Origin: Oerskovia jenensis
GTDB taxonomy: Bacteria > Actinomycetota > Actinomycetes > Actinomycetales > Cellulomonadaceae
Direction of reading: 5' to 3'
Length of the DNA stretch: 64,000 nt
Assembly (NCBI RefSeq): GCF_016907235.1
Contig: NZ_JAFBBO010000001.1
Coordinates: 992,001-1,056,000, forward strand
Positions 25,201-32,978 of the stretch are shown here, piece by piece. Each line of letters begins with the position of its first letter. The stretch's first letter is position 1. The position numbers and the translations under genes were made by a program. The notes below the pieces were generated by a model. That model was not told the origin of the DNA, did no database searches, and saw nothing but the letters and a program-made list of their open reading frames with translations.

Positions 25201-26067
25201 CGAACGCACCTTGGGCGCGACGGGCTCGGCGGGAACCTCGACCACGGGCGCGGTCTCCTCGACGGGGGCCTTGGACGTCGCACGGCGACGCTTGGCGGGC
25301 GCCTTCTCGGCGGGAGCGTCGACGGGCGCCTGCGTGGTGGTCTCCTCGACCGACGGTGCGAGGGTCTGCGCCGCGGAGGAGCGCGTGGCCCGACGGCGCG
25401 TCGTCGCCGGGGCGGCCGGCTCGTCCACGGCAGGGGTCGCCTCGGCGGCAGGGGCAGCTGCGGGCACCTCGACCGCGGGCTCCGCTGCGGGCTTGCGGGT
25501 ACGACGGGCGCGGGCGGGCTTCTCGGCCGGCTCCTGCTCGGCGGCGGGCTTGAGCCCGAGCTCGGAGAGCACGTCGAGGACCGGCGCGTCAGCGGCGGCG
25601 CGGGCCGCGGCACCGCGCTTGCCGCCACGGCGGGGAGCGTCGGCCGTCGTGGACGGGGCGGACGCCTGCGCCGAGGCGGTCGGGGCCTTCTCGGCGGGCG
25701 CGTCGACCGGCGTGCTCGTCCGAGCGCTCGTGACGGGCGCGGCGTCGTCGGCGGTGGGCGCCGAGGCGGGGGTCGTCGTCGGGCGCACGACACGACGCGA
25801 GCGGCGCGGCGCGGCCTCGGCGGAGGGGAGCTCGATCCCGAGCGAGCCCGTGGGGGCCTCGGGGTTGACGGGGTTGACGGCCGCGGCCTGCGCGGGGGCC
25901 TTCGCGGCGGGGAGGGAGAGCTGGACCGCGGGCGCCTGGGCGGCGACCTCGGCAGAACCGGGCGCTGCCGCGGTCCGGGTGACCCGTCGTCGGGCCGGCT
26001 TCTTGGTGGGTGCTGCGTCCTGGCCGGCGGTCGAGCTCGTCGAGTCAGGGGTGTTGTCGAGGGTCAC
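22243..26067 (-). CDS. rne: ribonuclease E/G family endoribonuclease
   Basis: 1274 aa, with catalytic domain C-terminal as in actinobacteria. Residues 1-670 are disordered, rich in Ala/Pro/Glu/Arg, with repeated RRSRRVVRPTT and VDAPAEKAP motifs. The core starts near 680 (SMIVREKNGRTQIAVLEDG), S1 domain near 711 (GNVYLGRVQNVLPSMEAAFIDVG), catalytic aspartates in VDVNTGKFTG (about 970) and IDFIDM (about 1015), and the zinc-link CDHCNGRGF (about 1074). It initiates mRNA decay and processes rRNA and tRNA. Another low-complexity tail follows. GTG 26067 is 8 bases after AGGAG; the frame open further upstream is Arg/Pro-rich and unlikely coding. Confidence 0.92.
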   Translation of the reverse strand: MTLDNTPDSTSSTAGQDAAPTKKPARRRVTRTAAAPGSAEVAAQAPAVQLSLPAAKAPAQAAAVNPVNPEAPTGSLGIELPSAEAAPRRSRRVVRPTTTPASAPTADDAAPVTSARTSTPVDAPAEKAPTASAQASAPSTTADAPRRGGKRGAAARAAADAPVLDVLSELGLKPAAEQEPAEKPARARRTRKPAAEPAVEVPAAAPAAEATPAVDEPAAPATTRRRATRSSAAQTLAPSVEETTTQAPVDAPAEKAPAKRRRATSKAPVEETAPVVEVPAEPVAPKVRSRRVNKVSAAAKAEAEAEVPATDETPAPTASTASTGGGSATPRLATTALLFQAPDPAAAPRRSRRVVRPTTSPTDAMPSFATPGTRSVEEAPAREETPAPEAPAAQATQAPAEPAQVEQREAPARTRGGRGRSARRGAGAPSTSGSTTPSAQGPAAPVAEPAADPSPAVEVELAGADLAAVEEIELIEAELVAEGVEIPADAFEADDLEIVVETDEQPASDEDDEQGAPRRRRRRGGRGRRSRGGDLRTDGDDDGDDEPSDDSSEQPSDTAAGGAGDRDEHADEPTSEEHDEHDGEEGSGSSRRRRRRRRGGRAEGGDGASVSTTVSTSSSTRTRTRERSGSTSSDEVTALKGSTRLEAKRQRRREGRDAGRRRQIITEAEFLARRESVERSMIVREKNGRTQIAVLEDGVLVEHYVSQQSQVSMAGNVYLGRVQNVLPSMEAAFIDVGKGRNAVLYAGEVNWDAVGLDGQPRRIEQALKSGDSVLVQVTKDPIGHKGARLTSQITLAGRYLVFVPGGGMTGISRKLPDTERARLKKILREVVPEGSGVIVRTAAEGASEDELRADVERLQSQWEAIEKKAKSVSAPALLQGEPDLAIRVVRDIFNDDFSSLVVSGDNAWNEISSYVAELAPDLKERVSRWTSEKDAFSAHRVDEQLAKGMDRKVWLPSGGSLVIDRTEAMTVVDVNTGKFTGSGGTLEETVTRNNLEAAEEIVRQLRLRDIGGIIVIDFIDMVLESNRDLVLRRLVECLGRDRTKHQVAEVTSLGLVQMTRKRVGQGLVEAFSETCDHCNGRGFIVHTDPIEKSGGSNNGGGHQHVAAPVAEQEEPAESEGSRSRSRRKRATKETAPAAAPVVPVLPEVTSEAREAVKATLATIAAAAAHAHEHDHEHDGVAPAEQVTVAEASVTEVTEVTEVGTESAEAEAVGIETALTDAESTEGAPEVADDQDSFPVEQAAADETPAGEAASAADVTDEAPDEGAAPQGDAD

Positions 26068-26580
26068 GCGATGCGCTCCTGGTACCCCGAAGGTCCGTCC
26101 CACATCGTGCGGCCCGTTCGGGCGGTTGTCGTCGCTCGGGACGTGCGCATCGCAGCGCTGTCGTCCCCGCGACGGAAGTCGGCGGTGGCGGCTCGGGCAA
26201 GGGCGGGCGGCGGGGGGCGCCTCGCCGTCCGGGCCATTCATCCCGTCCGGCGGCGCTCCGCGAGCCGCGGACTGCGGTTGCGTCGAGCACGTACTGGGCG
26301 CGGAGGAGATGTGGTCCCCCTTGCTGGGTCAAGTATCGCACAGCCGACGTCGATCAGATGGGCATCTACCGGTCCGTCGTCCGTGTCGTCCAGAGGACCA
26401 AGGTCCCGACTCGGACCTTGTGAAGGTTCTCACAAACTGTCGTTTCCCGAGAGTTTTGGCGCCTGCTCCCCTCGCCGATGGTGCAGATTGGTCATAGCGT
26501 CGGCAGTAGGAACGCTGACCCTGCCCTGAGACCCCCCTCAGGATCCCCCGGTAGCCCCCAGGAACCCCCCAGGAGCGTTT
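26068..26580. promoter_or_regulatory. 512-base divergent intergenic region between rne and cydA
   Basis: No gene seen. It carries a Rex-type operator at 26418-26435, a -10-like GATACT for rne on the minus strand (26337-26332) that would leave a leader of about 260 bases, and a C-rich stretch (26528-26572) just before the cydA start with several CCCCC runs and AGGAG. The long rne leader is reminiscent of the autoregulatory leader of E. coli rne. Confidence 0.55.
26418..26435. promoter_or_regulatory. Rex-type operator upstream of cydA
   Basis: TTGTGAAGGTTCTCACAA matches TTGTGAAnnnnTTCACAA except one base. It lies 146 bases before the cydA start. In Streptomyces Rex represses cydABCD through such a site; the context makes the assignment strong. 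Confidence 0.82.
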
Positions 26581-28101
26581 GTGGACGTCCTCGATCTCGC
26601 GAGGTGGCAGTTCGCCATCACGACCGTCTACCACTTCATCTTCGTGCCGTTGACGATCGGGCTCGCTCCTCTCGTCGCCATCATGCAGACCGCATGGGTG
26701 CGCACGGGGAACGAGCGGTGGCTCAAGCTCACCAAGTTCTTCGGCAAGCTCCTCCTGATCAACTTCGCGATCGGCGTCGTGACCGGGATCGTGCAGGAGT
26801 TCCAGTTCGGCATGAACTGGAGCGAGTACTCGCGCTTCGTCGGAGACGTCTTCGGTGCCCCGCTCGCCATGGAGGCGCTCGCCGCGTTCTTCATCGAGTC
26901 CACGTTCCTGGGCCTGTGGATCTTCGGCTGGGACCGCCTGTCCAAGAAGGTGCACCTCGCGTGCATCTGGGCCGTGGCGATCGCCGTGAACCTCTCCGCG
27001 TTCTTCATCCTCGCGGCCAACTCCTGGATGCAGCACCCCGTCGGGACCATCTACAACCCCGAGACCGGGCGCGCCGAGATGAACGACATCTGGGCCGTGC
27101 TGTCCAACAACACGCTGTGGGCCGCGTTCCCGCACACCATCACCGCGGCGTTCCTCACCGCGGGCACCTTCGTCGCCGGCATCGCCGCCTGGTGGATGGT
27201 GCGCCTCGTGCGCACCAAGAAGGCCGAGAACATCGAGCTCGCGCGCAACGTCTACCGCCCGGCCATCACACTCGGCGTCATCGCGATGATCGTCGGCGGG
27301 CTCGGGGTCGCGGTCAGCGGCGACTTCCAGGCCAAGCTCATGTTCCAGCAGCAGCCCATGAAGATGGCCGCCGCCGAGGCCCTGTGCGAGAGCTCGCCCG
27401 ACGGCGCCCCCTTCTCGATCCTCGCGATCGGCGACCTGTCCGACTCGTGCGAGGGCGTCAACCACATCCTCGAGATCCCGGGCCTGACGTCCTACCTCGC
27501 CGAGGGCAGCTTCAACGCTCCCCTCCCGGGCGTCGACGAGGTCCAGCAGTCCATGACCGAGCGGTACGGCGACGTCACCGCGGACGGCGAGCCCGTCAAC
27601 TACTCCCCCAACCTGGCCCTGACCTACTGGAGCTTCCGGCTCATGATCGGCTTCGCGATCGGGTCGATCGTCCTGTCCGCCATGGCGCTGTGGCTGACCC
27701 GCAAGGGCCGGGTCACGGACAACAAGTGGTTCGCCCGCGTCGGCATCTGGGCCATCCCCATGCCGTTCATCGCGTCGTCCTTCGGCTGGATCTTCACCGA
27801 GACAGGGCGCCAGCCGTGGGTCGTCGCGCCCAACCCGTCGGGCATCGACTCGATCCGCCTGCTGACCGAGCGTGGCGTGTCGACGGTCGTCAGTCCCGGC
27901 ATGGTGCTGACCTCGATGATCGTCTTCACGCTGGTCTACGGAGCCCTCGCGGTCGTGTGGTTCAAGCTCATCCACCGCTACTCGGTCGAGGGCGTGCCCG
28001 AGATCGTGCACGACGACTCCCCCGAGGCGCGCGCCAAGGGCGACCCCGACGACCCGGACTCGGCCGACGAGTCCGACCGCCCCCTGTCCTTCGCGTACTG
28101 A
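26581..28101 (+). CDS. cydA: cytochrome bd ubiquinol oxidase subunit I
   Basis: 506 aa. Membrane subunit carrying all three haems. The N-terminal RWQFAITTVYHFIFVPLTIGL holds the haem b595 ligand His, and GRQPW occurs in FTETGRQPWVVAP. The Q-loop is of the short type usual in actinobacteria. The enzyme reduces O2 to water with menaquinol/ubiquinol electrons at high affinity, without proton pumping. GTG 26581 follows AGGAG closely. First gene of cydABDC, 33 bases before cydB, and behind a Rex operator. Confidence 0.96.
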   Translation: MDVLDLARWQFAITTVYHFIFVPLTIGLAPLVAIMQTAWVRTGNERWLKLTKFFGKLLLINFAIGVVTGIVQEFQFGMNWSEYSRFVGDVFGAPLAMEALAAFFIESTFLGLWIFGWDRLSKKVHLACIWAVAIAVNLSAFFILAANSWMQHPVGTIYNPETGRAEMNDIWAVLSNNTLWAAFPHTITAAFLTAGTFVAGIAAWWMVRLVRTKKAENIELARNVYRPAITLGVIAMIVGGLGVAVSGDFQAKLMFQQQPMKMAAAEALCESSPDGAPFSILAIGDLSDSCEGVNHILEIPGLTSYLAEGSFNAPLPGVDEVQQSMTERYGDVTADGEPVNYSPNLALTYWSFRLMIGFAIGSIVLSAMALWLTRKGRVTDNKWFARVGIWAIPMPFIASSFGWIFTETGRQPWVVAPNPSGIDSIRLLTERGVSTVVSPGMVLTSMIVFTLVYGALAVVWFKLIHRYSVEGVPEIVHDDSPEARAKGDPDDPDSADESDRPLSFAY

Positions 28102-28134
28102 CGCGCTCTGACGGCTCAAGGAGACCCAGTACTC

Positions 28135-29310
28135 ATGGAACTCACCATTCTCTGGTTCGTGCTCATCGCGATCCTGTGGATCGGCTACCTGGTCCTCGAA
28201 GGCTTCGACTTCGGCGTGGGCATGCTCCTGCCGATCCTGTCCCGCAGCAAGGACAAGGCGAAGAAGGACACCGAGCGTCGGCTCGTCATCAACACGATCG
28301 GCCCGGTCTGGGACGGCAACGAGGTCTGGCTCATCACCGCCGGTGGTGCGACGTTCGCGGCCTTCCCCGAGTGGTACGCCACGCTCTTCTCCGGGTTCTA
28401 CATCCCGCTCTTCCTGATCCTGCTCGCGCTCATCGTGCGCGGCGTCGCGTTCGAGTACCGCGGCAAGATCAACGACGACCGGTGGCGTGCCCGGTGCGAC
28501 CAGGCGATCGTCTTCGGGTCGTGGATCCCCGCGATCCTGTGGGGCGTCGCGTTCGCCAACCTCGTCCGGGGCGTCGAGCTCGACGCCGCGCACCAGTACG
28601 TGGGCGGCTTCTGGGCCCTGCTCAACCCGTTCGCGCTGCTGGGCGGCCTGACCACGACGCTCCTGTTCCTCATGCACGGTGCCGTGTTCATCGCGCTCAA
28701 GACCGACGGCGAGATCCGCGTCAAGGCCCGCCGCCTGGCCGGGTACTTCTCGATCGCCTCGGTCGTCGTGGCCGGTGGTTGGGCCGTGTGGGCGCAGGTC
28801 GCCTACTCGGTGCCGTGGACCTGGGCAGCGGTCGCCGTGGCGGCCCTCTCGCTCATCGGCGTGGTGCTCGCCAACGCCAAGGCCCGCGAGGGCTGGGCGT
28901 TCCTGTTCTCCGCGCTCGCGATCCTCTCCGCGACCGTGCTGATCTTCGGGTCGATGTACCCCGACGTGATGCCGGCGCTCGACCCCGCGAACTCGCTGAA
29001 CATCGACAACGCGTCCTCGACGCAGTACACGTTGACCGTCATGACGTGGGTCGCCGTGTTCCTGGTACCGCTCGTGCTGGTCTACCAGTCGTGGACGTAC
29101 TGGGTGTTCCGCCGTCGCCTGTCGACCAAGGACATCCCGCCGCCCATCGGGCTCTCGCTCAAGAAGCTCAAGGACTCGGCGTTCGGCGGGCCGTCCTCGG
29201 GCAGCGCCAAGAACCTGGACCTGACCCCCGCCACGGGTGAGCGGGACCCGGGGACGGACGCGGCGGCGTCGGGCCGGACGAACGACGACCCCGGCAGCAC
29301 CTCCGCGTGA
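28135..29310 (+). CDS. cydB: cytochrome bd ubiquinol oxidase subunit II
   Basis: 391 aa. LWFVLIAILWIGYLVLEGFDFGVGMLLP at the N-terminus and GPVWDGNEVWLITAGGATFAAFPEWYA are the CydB signatures, with eight or more helices. The last 60 residues are a cytoplasmic polar tail. It pairs with CydA. AAGGAGA lies before ATG 28135. The stop overlaps the cydD GTG start by 4 bases. Confidence 0.96.
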   Translation: MELTILWFVLIAILWIGYLVLEGFDFGVGMLLPILSRSKDKAKKDTERRLVINTIGPVWDGNEVWLITAGGATFAAFPEWYATLFSGFYIPLFLILLALIVRGVAFEYRGKINDDRWRARCDQAIVFGSWIPAILWGVAFANLVRGVELDAAHQYVGGFWALLNPFALLGGLTTTLLFLMHGAVFIALKTDGEIRVKARRLAGYFSIASVVVAGGWAVWAQVAYSVPWTWAAVAVAALSLIGVVLANAKAREGWAFLFSALAILSATVLIFGSMYPDVMPALDPANSLNIDNASSTQYTLTVMTWVAVFLVPLVLVYQSWTYWVFRRRLSTKDIPPPIGLSLKKLKDSAFGGPSSGSAKNLDLTPATGERDPGTDAAASGRTNDDPGSTSA

Positions 29311-31109
29311 AGCCCCTCGATCCACGGCTCCTGCGTCAGGCGCGGGCGGCCCGCGGGTACGTCGTGCTCACGGCGGTGCTCGGCCTCTTCACGGCCGGGC
29401 TCGTCGTGGCCCAGGCGCTGCTCATCGCGAGCGTCCTCGCCCCCGCGATCCAGGGCAGCCTCTCGCTGCCCGACGTCGCCACCCCCCTCACGTGGCTCGC
29501 CGCGGTCGTGGTGGCGCGCGCCGTGGTCGCGTGGGCGCAGGAACGGTTCGCGCTCAAGGCCGCGATCACGACCGTCGCGGAGCTCCGCGAGCAGGTCGTC
29601 AGCCACGCGGTGGCCCTCGGGCCCCGCTGGCTGGCGACCGGCCGCGGGCCGGCCGTCGCGACGCTCGCCACGCGCGGGCTCGACGACCTCGAGCCCTACA
29701 TGGTCCGGTACCTGCCCCAGCTCCTGCTGGCCGCGACCGTCACCCCCGCGACGCTCGCCGTCGTGCTGGGCCTCGACTGGATCTCCGCGATCATCATCGC
29801 GGTCACGATCCCCCTCGTCCCGCTCTTCATGATCCTCGTCGGGCAGCTCACGGCCGGGACCTCCGAGCGACGCCTCCAGGTCATGCAGCGGCTCGGCTCC
29901 CAGGTCCTGGACCTGCTGGCCGGTCTCCCGACCCTGCGCGCGTTCGGGCGCGAGCACGGCCCCGAGAAGCGCGTGCGCGCGCTCGGCGACGCCAACCGCC
30001 GCGCGACCATGGGGACCCTGCGCGTCGCCTTCCTGTCCGGCATGGTCCTCGAGCTGCTCACGACGCTGTCGGTCGCGCTCGTCGCGGTCGGGATCGGGCT
30101 GCGCCTGGTGTACGGCGAGGTCGGGCTCGAACCCGCGATCGCCGTCCTGGTCCTGGCGCCCGAGGTCTACCTGCCGCTGCGGCAGGTCGGCCTGCACTTC
30201 CACGCCTCGACCGACGGGATCGCCGCGGCCAACCAGGTGTTCGAGGTGCTCGACGAGCCGCTGCGGCCCGTCGGGACCACCCCGGCCCCCGCCCTGGCCG
30301 GGGCCCGGATCACGTTCGACGGGGTGAGCGTGCGTGCGGGAGACCGCGACGTGCTGGCCCCGGCCGCGCTGACGGCGTCGTTCGGGACCCCGCCGACGCC
30401 GGGGGGTGACGGGGCCTCCGGAACCGGCGCGGCGCCGTCGGGCACCGTGGTGGCGCTGACCGGGCCCAGCGGCTCCGGCAAGACGACCACGGCCCTGGTG
30501 CTCCTCGGCCTGCTCGCGCCCGACGCGGGACGCGTCCTGGTGACCCCCGCGGACGGCGAGCCCGTCGACCTCGCGGACGTCGACCCCAGCACGTGGTGGC
30601 CGCAGGTCGCCTGGGTGCCGCAGCGCCCCACGCTCACCCCGGGCACCGTGCGCGACGTGGTCCTCGACGGTCGCGACGTCTCCGAGCACGAGCTCGCCGA
30701 CGCAGCCCGCCTGTCCGGGCTCGACGCCGTGCTCGAGACCCTGCCCGACGGCTGGGCGACCAGGATCGGCCAAGGCGGGGTGGGCCTGAGCGTGGGCCAG
30801 CGCCAGCGCGTGGCCCTCACGTCCGCGCTGCTGGGGGACCCCTCCCGCGTCCCCCTCGTGGTGCTCGACGAGCCCACGGCCCACCTCGACGCGCGCGGGG
30901 AGCAGGCCGTGCTCGACGCGGTCCGTGCCTGGCGCGACCAGGGACGCACGGTCGTCGTCGTCGCGCACCGCACGAGCCTCGTCGAGCTCGCCGACCAGGT
31001 CGTGACGGTGGCCTCGGCCGCGCTCCCGCCCTCCTCCCCGGACGGGGCTCCCGACGGCGATCCCGTCGCACCCGCGTCGTCCGCCCCGTCGTCAGGAGCC
31101 GTCGCATGA
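29307..31109 (+). CDS. cydD: thiol reductant ABC exporter subunit CydD
   Basis: 600 aa: membrane domain of about six helices (residues 1-310) and a nucleotide-binding domain with Walker A GPSGSGKTTT, signature LSVGQRQRVALTSALL and Walker B LVVLDEPTAHLD. The signature has Val in place of the usual second Gly (LSGGQ). With CydC it exports cysteine/glutathione needed to assemble cytochrome bd. Start GTG overlaps cydB; the stop overlaps cydC ATG (ATGA). Confidence 0.93.
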   Translation: MKPLDPRLLRQARAARGYVVLTAVLGLFTAGLVVAQALLIASVLAPAIQGSLSLPDVATPLTWLAAVVVARAVVAWAQERFALKAAITTVAELREQVVSHAVALGPRWLATGRGPAVATLATRGLDDLEPYMVRYLPQLLLAATVTPATLAVVLGLDWISAIIIAVTIPLVPLFMILVGQLTAGTSERRLQVMQRLGSQVLDLLAGLPTLRAFGREHGPEKRVRALGDANRRATMGTLRVAFLSGMVLELLTTLSVALVAVGIGLRLVYGEVGLEPAIAVLVLAPEVYLPLRQVGLHFHASTDGIAAANQVFEVLDEPLRPVGTTPAPALAGARITFDGVSVRAGDRDVLAPAALTASFGTPPTPGGDGASGTGAAPSGTVVALTGPSGSGKTTTALVLLGLLAPDAGRVLVTPADGEPVDLADVDPSTWWPQVAWVPQRPTLTPGTVRDVVLDGRDVSEHELADAARLSGLDAVLETLPDGWATRIGQGGVGLSVGQRQRVALTSALLGDPSRVPLVVLDEPTAHLDARGEQAVLDAVRAWRDQGRTVVVVAHRTSLVELADQVVTVASAALPPSSPDGAPDGDPVAPASSAPSSGAVA

Positions 31110-32953
31110 GCGACCTCGACCAGTCCCCCGGCGCCACCGCCACCGGCCGCGCGAACCGCGGCGGCACGTCGACCACGTCCGGCACCGACCCGCTGTGGCG
31201 CGCGGTCCGGCTCCTCGACGTGAGCTGGGGCCGGGCCGCCAAGGCCGTCGGCCTCGGGTCGCTGGCCCTGGCGAGCTCGGTGGGCCTCGCGGCCGTGGCC
31301 GCCTGGCTCATCGCGCGCGCCTCGCAGATGCCCCCCGTGCTCCAGCTGTCCATGGCGACCGTGGCCGTGCGCGCGTTCGGCATCTCGCGCGGCGTGTTCC
31401 GCTACCTCGAACGCCTGGCCTCGCACGACGTGGCGCTGCGCGGCATGGCCTCGCTGCGCGCGAACGTGTACACCTCGTTGGCCTCGGGGCGTACAGCAGC
31501 CGTGGCAGGTGTACGACGCGGCGACCTGCTCGCCCGCGTGGGGGCCGACGTCGACTCCGTGGGCGACGTCGTCGTCAAGGCCATGATCCCCGCCGGGGTC
31601 GCGCTCGTGGTGTCGGTCGGGTCGGTGGTCCTGGTCGGGGCGTTCCTGCCCTCGGCCGGCCTGGCCCTGCTCGCGTGCCTGCTCCTCGCCGGGGTCCTGG
31701 GGCCGTGGCTCTCCGCGCTGGCCGCCCGCCGGACCGAGGAGCGCGGGGCCACGGCGCGCGCCGAGATGACCTCGACCGTGCTCGAGACGCTCGAAGGAGC
31801 GGGTCCCCTGACCGTCTCGGGGCGCCTCGCCCAGCGGATGGACGCGCTGCGGCGCACCGACCACGAGCTGGCGGCCGTCACGAACTCGGGCGCGCGGACC
31901 TCGGGCACGGCTGCCGCGATCAACAACGCGGCGATCGGGCTCGCGGTCCTGGCCGCGCTGCTGCTCGGCATCCCCGCCGTCGCGGCAGGGACGCTGACCC
32001 CGGTCGAGCTCGCCGTCGTCGTGCTCACGCCGCTCGCGGTGTTCGAGGCTGCGGGTGTGCTGCCCGGCGCGGCCGTACAGATGCACCGCTCGCGCCAGGC
32101 CGCCCGCCGCATCATGGAGCTGCTGGACGCCGCGGCCGCCCCCGGACCGGGAGACGTGTCAGAACCAGCGAGCGCCAGAGGTCACGCTCGTTCTGACAAG
32201 CCGGCAGTCAGCCTCCGCAGCGCGGCGTGCGGCTGGGACGGTCGAGCGGCCGTGGCCGGGGTCGACCTCGTGGTGCGCCCGGGCCGTGCGGTCGCGGTCG
32301 TCGGCCCGTCCGGTGTGGGCAAGACGACCCTGCTCATGACGACCGCGGGGCTCATCCCGCAGGTCGCGGGGAGCGTGTCCCTCGACGACGCACCGATCGC
32401 GACCTTCCCGCCCGACGACGTCGCGCACCAGGTCGTCTTCGTCGCCGAGGACGGGCACGTCTTCGACACCACGGTGCTCGAGAACCTGCGGGTCGCCCGG
32501 GGCGACGTGACCCCGGACGAGGCGTCGGCCGCGCTGGTCGACGTGGGCCTCGGCGAGTGGCTCGCGGGGCTGCCCGAGGGCGTCGACACGACCCTCGGGC
32601 CGGACGCGACGACGATCTCCGGCGGGGAACGCCGCCGGCTCCTCGTCGCACGGGCACTGCTGGCTCCCGCTCCCCTGCTGCTCGTCGACGAGCCCGCCGA
32701 GCACCTCGACCCGGCGACCGCCGACGAGCTGCTCACCCACCTCGTGCAGACCACCCGCACCGGCGAGCGCGGGATCGTGATCGCGACGCACCGGTTGTCG
32801 GCGCTCGCCGCGGTCGACGAGGTGCTGCTCCTGGGGCGGGCGGCCGACGCGTCACCCGACGCACCGGCGACCGTGCTGGCCCGGGGCACCCACGCGGAGC
32901 TGCTGGCACACGACGAGGGCTACCGCTGGGCGCTGGCGCAAGAGGCCGTCTGA
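31106..32953 (+). CDS. cydC: thiol reductant ABC exporter subunit CydC
   Basis: 615 aa: N-terminal membrane domain (GRAAKAVGLGSLALASSVGLA through about residue 340) and NBD with Walker A GPSGVGKTTLL, signature ISGGERRRLLVARALL, Walker B LLLVDEPAEHLDP. A patch around 32160-32215 (the linker) has slightly lower GC and a short inverted segment, AGAACCAGCGAG/CTCGTTCT, without breaking the frame. Last gene of the cyd operon. Confidence 0.93.
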   Translation: MSDLDQSPGATATGRANRGGTSTTSGTDPLWRAVRLLDVSWGRAAKAVGLGSLALASSVGLAAVAAWLIARASQMPPVLQLSMATVAVRAFGISRGVFRYLERLASHDVALRGMASLRANVYTSLASGRTAAVAGVRRGDLLARVGADVDSVGDVVVKAMIPAGVALVVSVGSVVLVGAFLPSAGLALLACLLLAGVLGPWLSALAARRTEERGATARAEMTSTVLETLEGAGPLTVSGRLAQRMDALRRTDHELAAVTNSGARTSGTAAAINNAAIGLAVLAALLLGIPAVAAGTLTPVELAVVVLTPLAVFEAAGVLPGAAVQMHRSRQAARRIMELLDAAAAPGPGDVSEPASARGHARSDKPAVSLRSAACGWDGRAAVAGVDLVVRPGRAVAVVGPSGVGKTTLLMTTAGLIPQVAGSVSLDDAPIATFPPDDVAHQVVFVAEDGHVFDTTVLENLRVARGDVTPDEASAALVDVGLGEWLAGLPEGVDTTLGPDATTISGGERRRLLVARALLAPAPLLLVDEPAEHLDPATADELLTHLVQTTRTGERGIVIATHRLSALAAVDEVLLLGRAADASPDAPATVLARGTHAELLAHDEGYRWALAQEAV

Positions 32954-32978
32954 CCCCCGGCAGCCGTGCTCCTGGGCC

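Noticed and set aside
22537-26529. Open frame of about 1330 codons antisense to RNase E/G
   Set aside because: Product is Arg/Gly/Leu-rich with no recognisable domain; it is the shadow of a high-GC, low-complexity gene, and the opposite strand has clear RNase E/G catalytic motifs.
26329-29325. Open frame of about 1000 codons antisense to cydAB
   Set aside because: His/Asp/Arg-rich shadow of GC3-biased cyd genes; no motifs.
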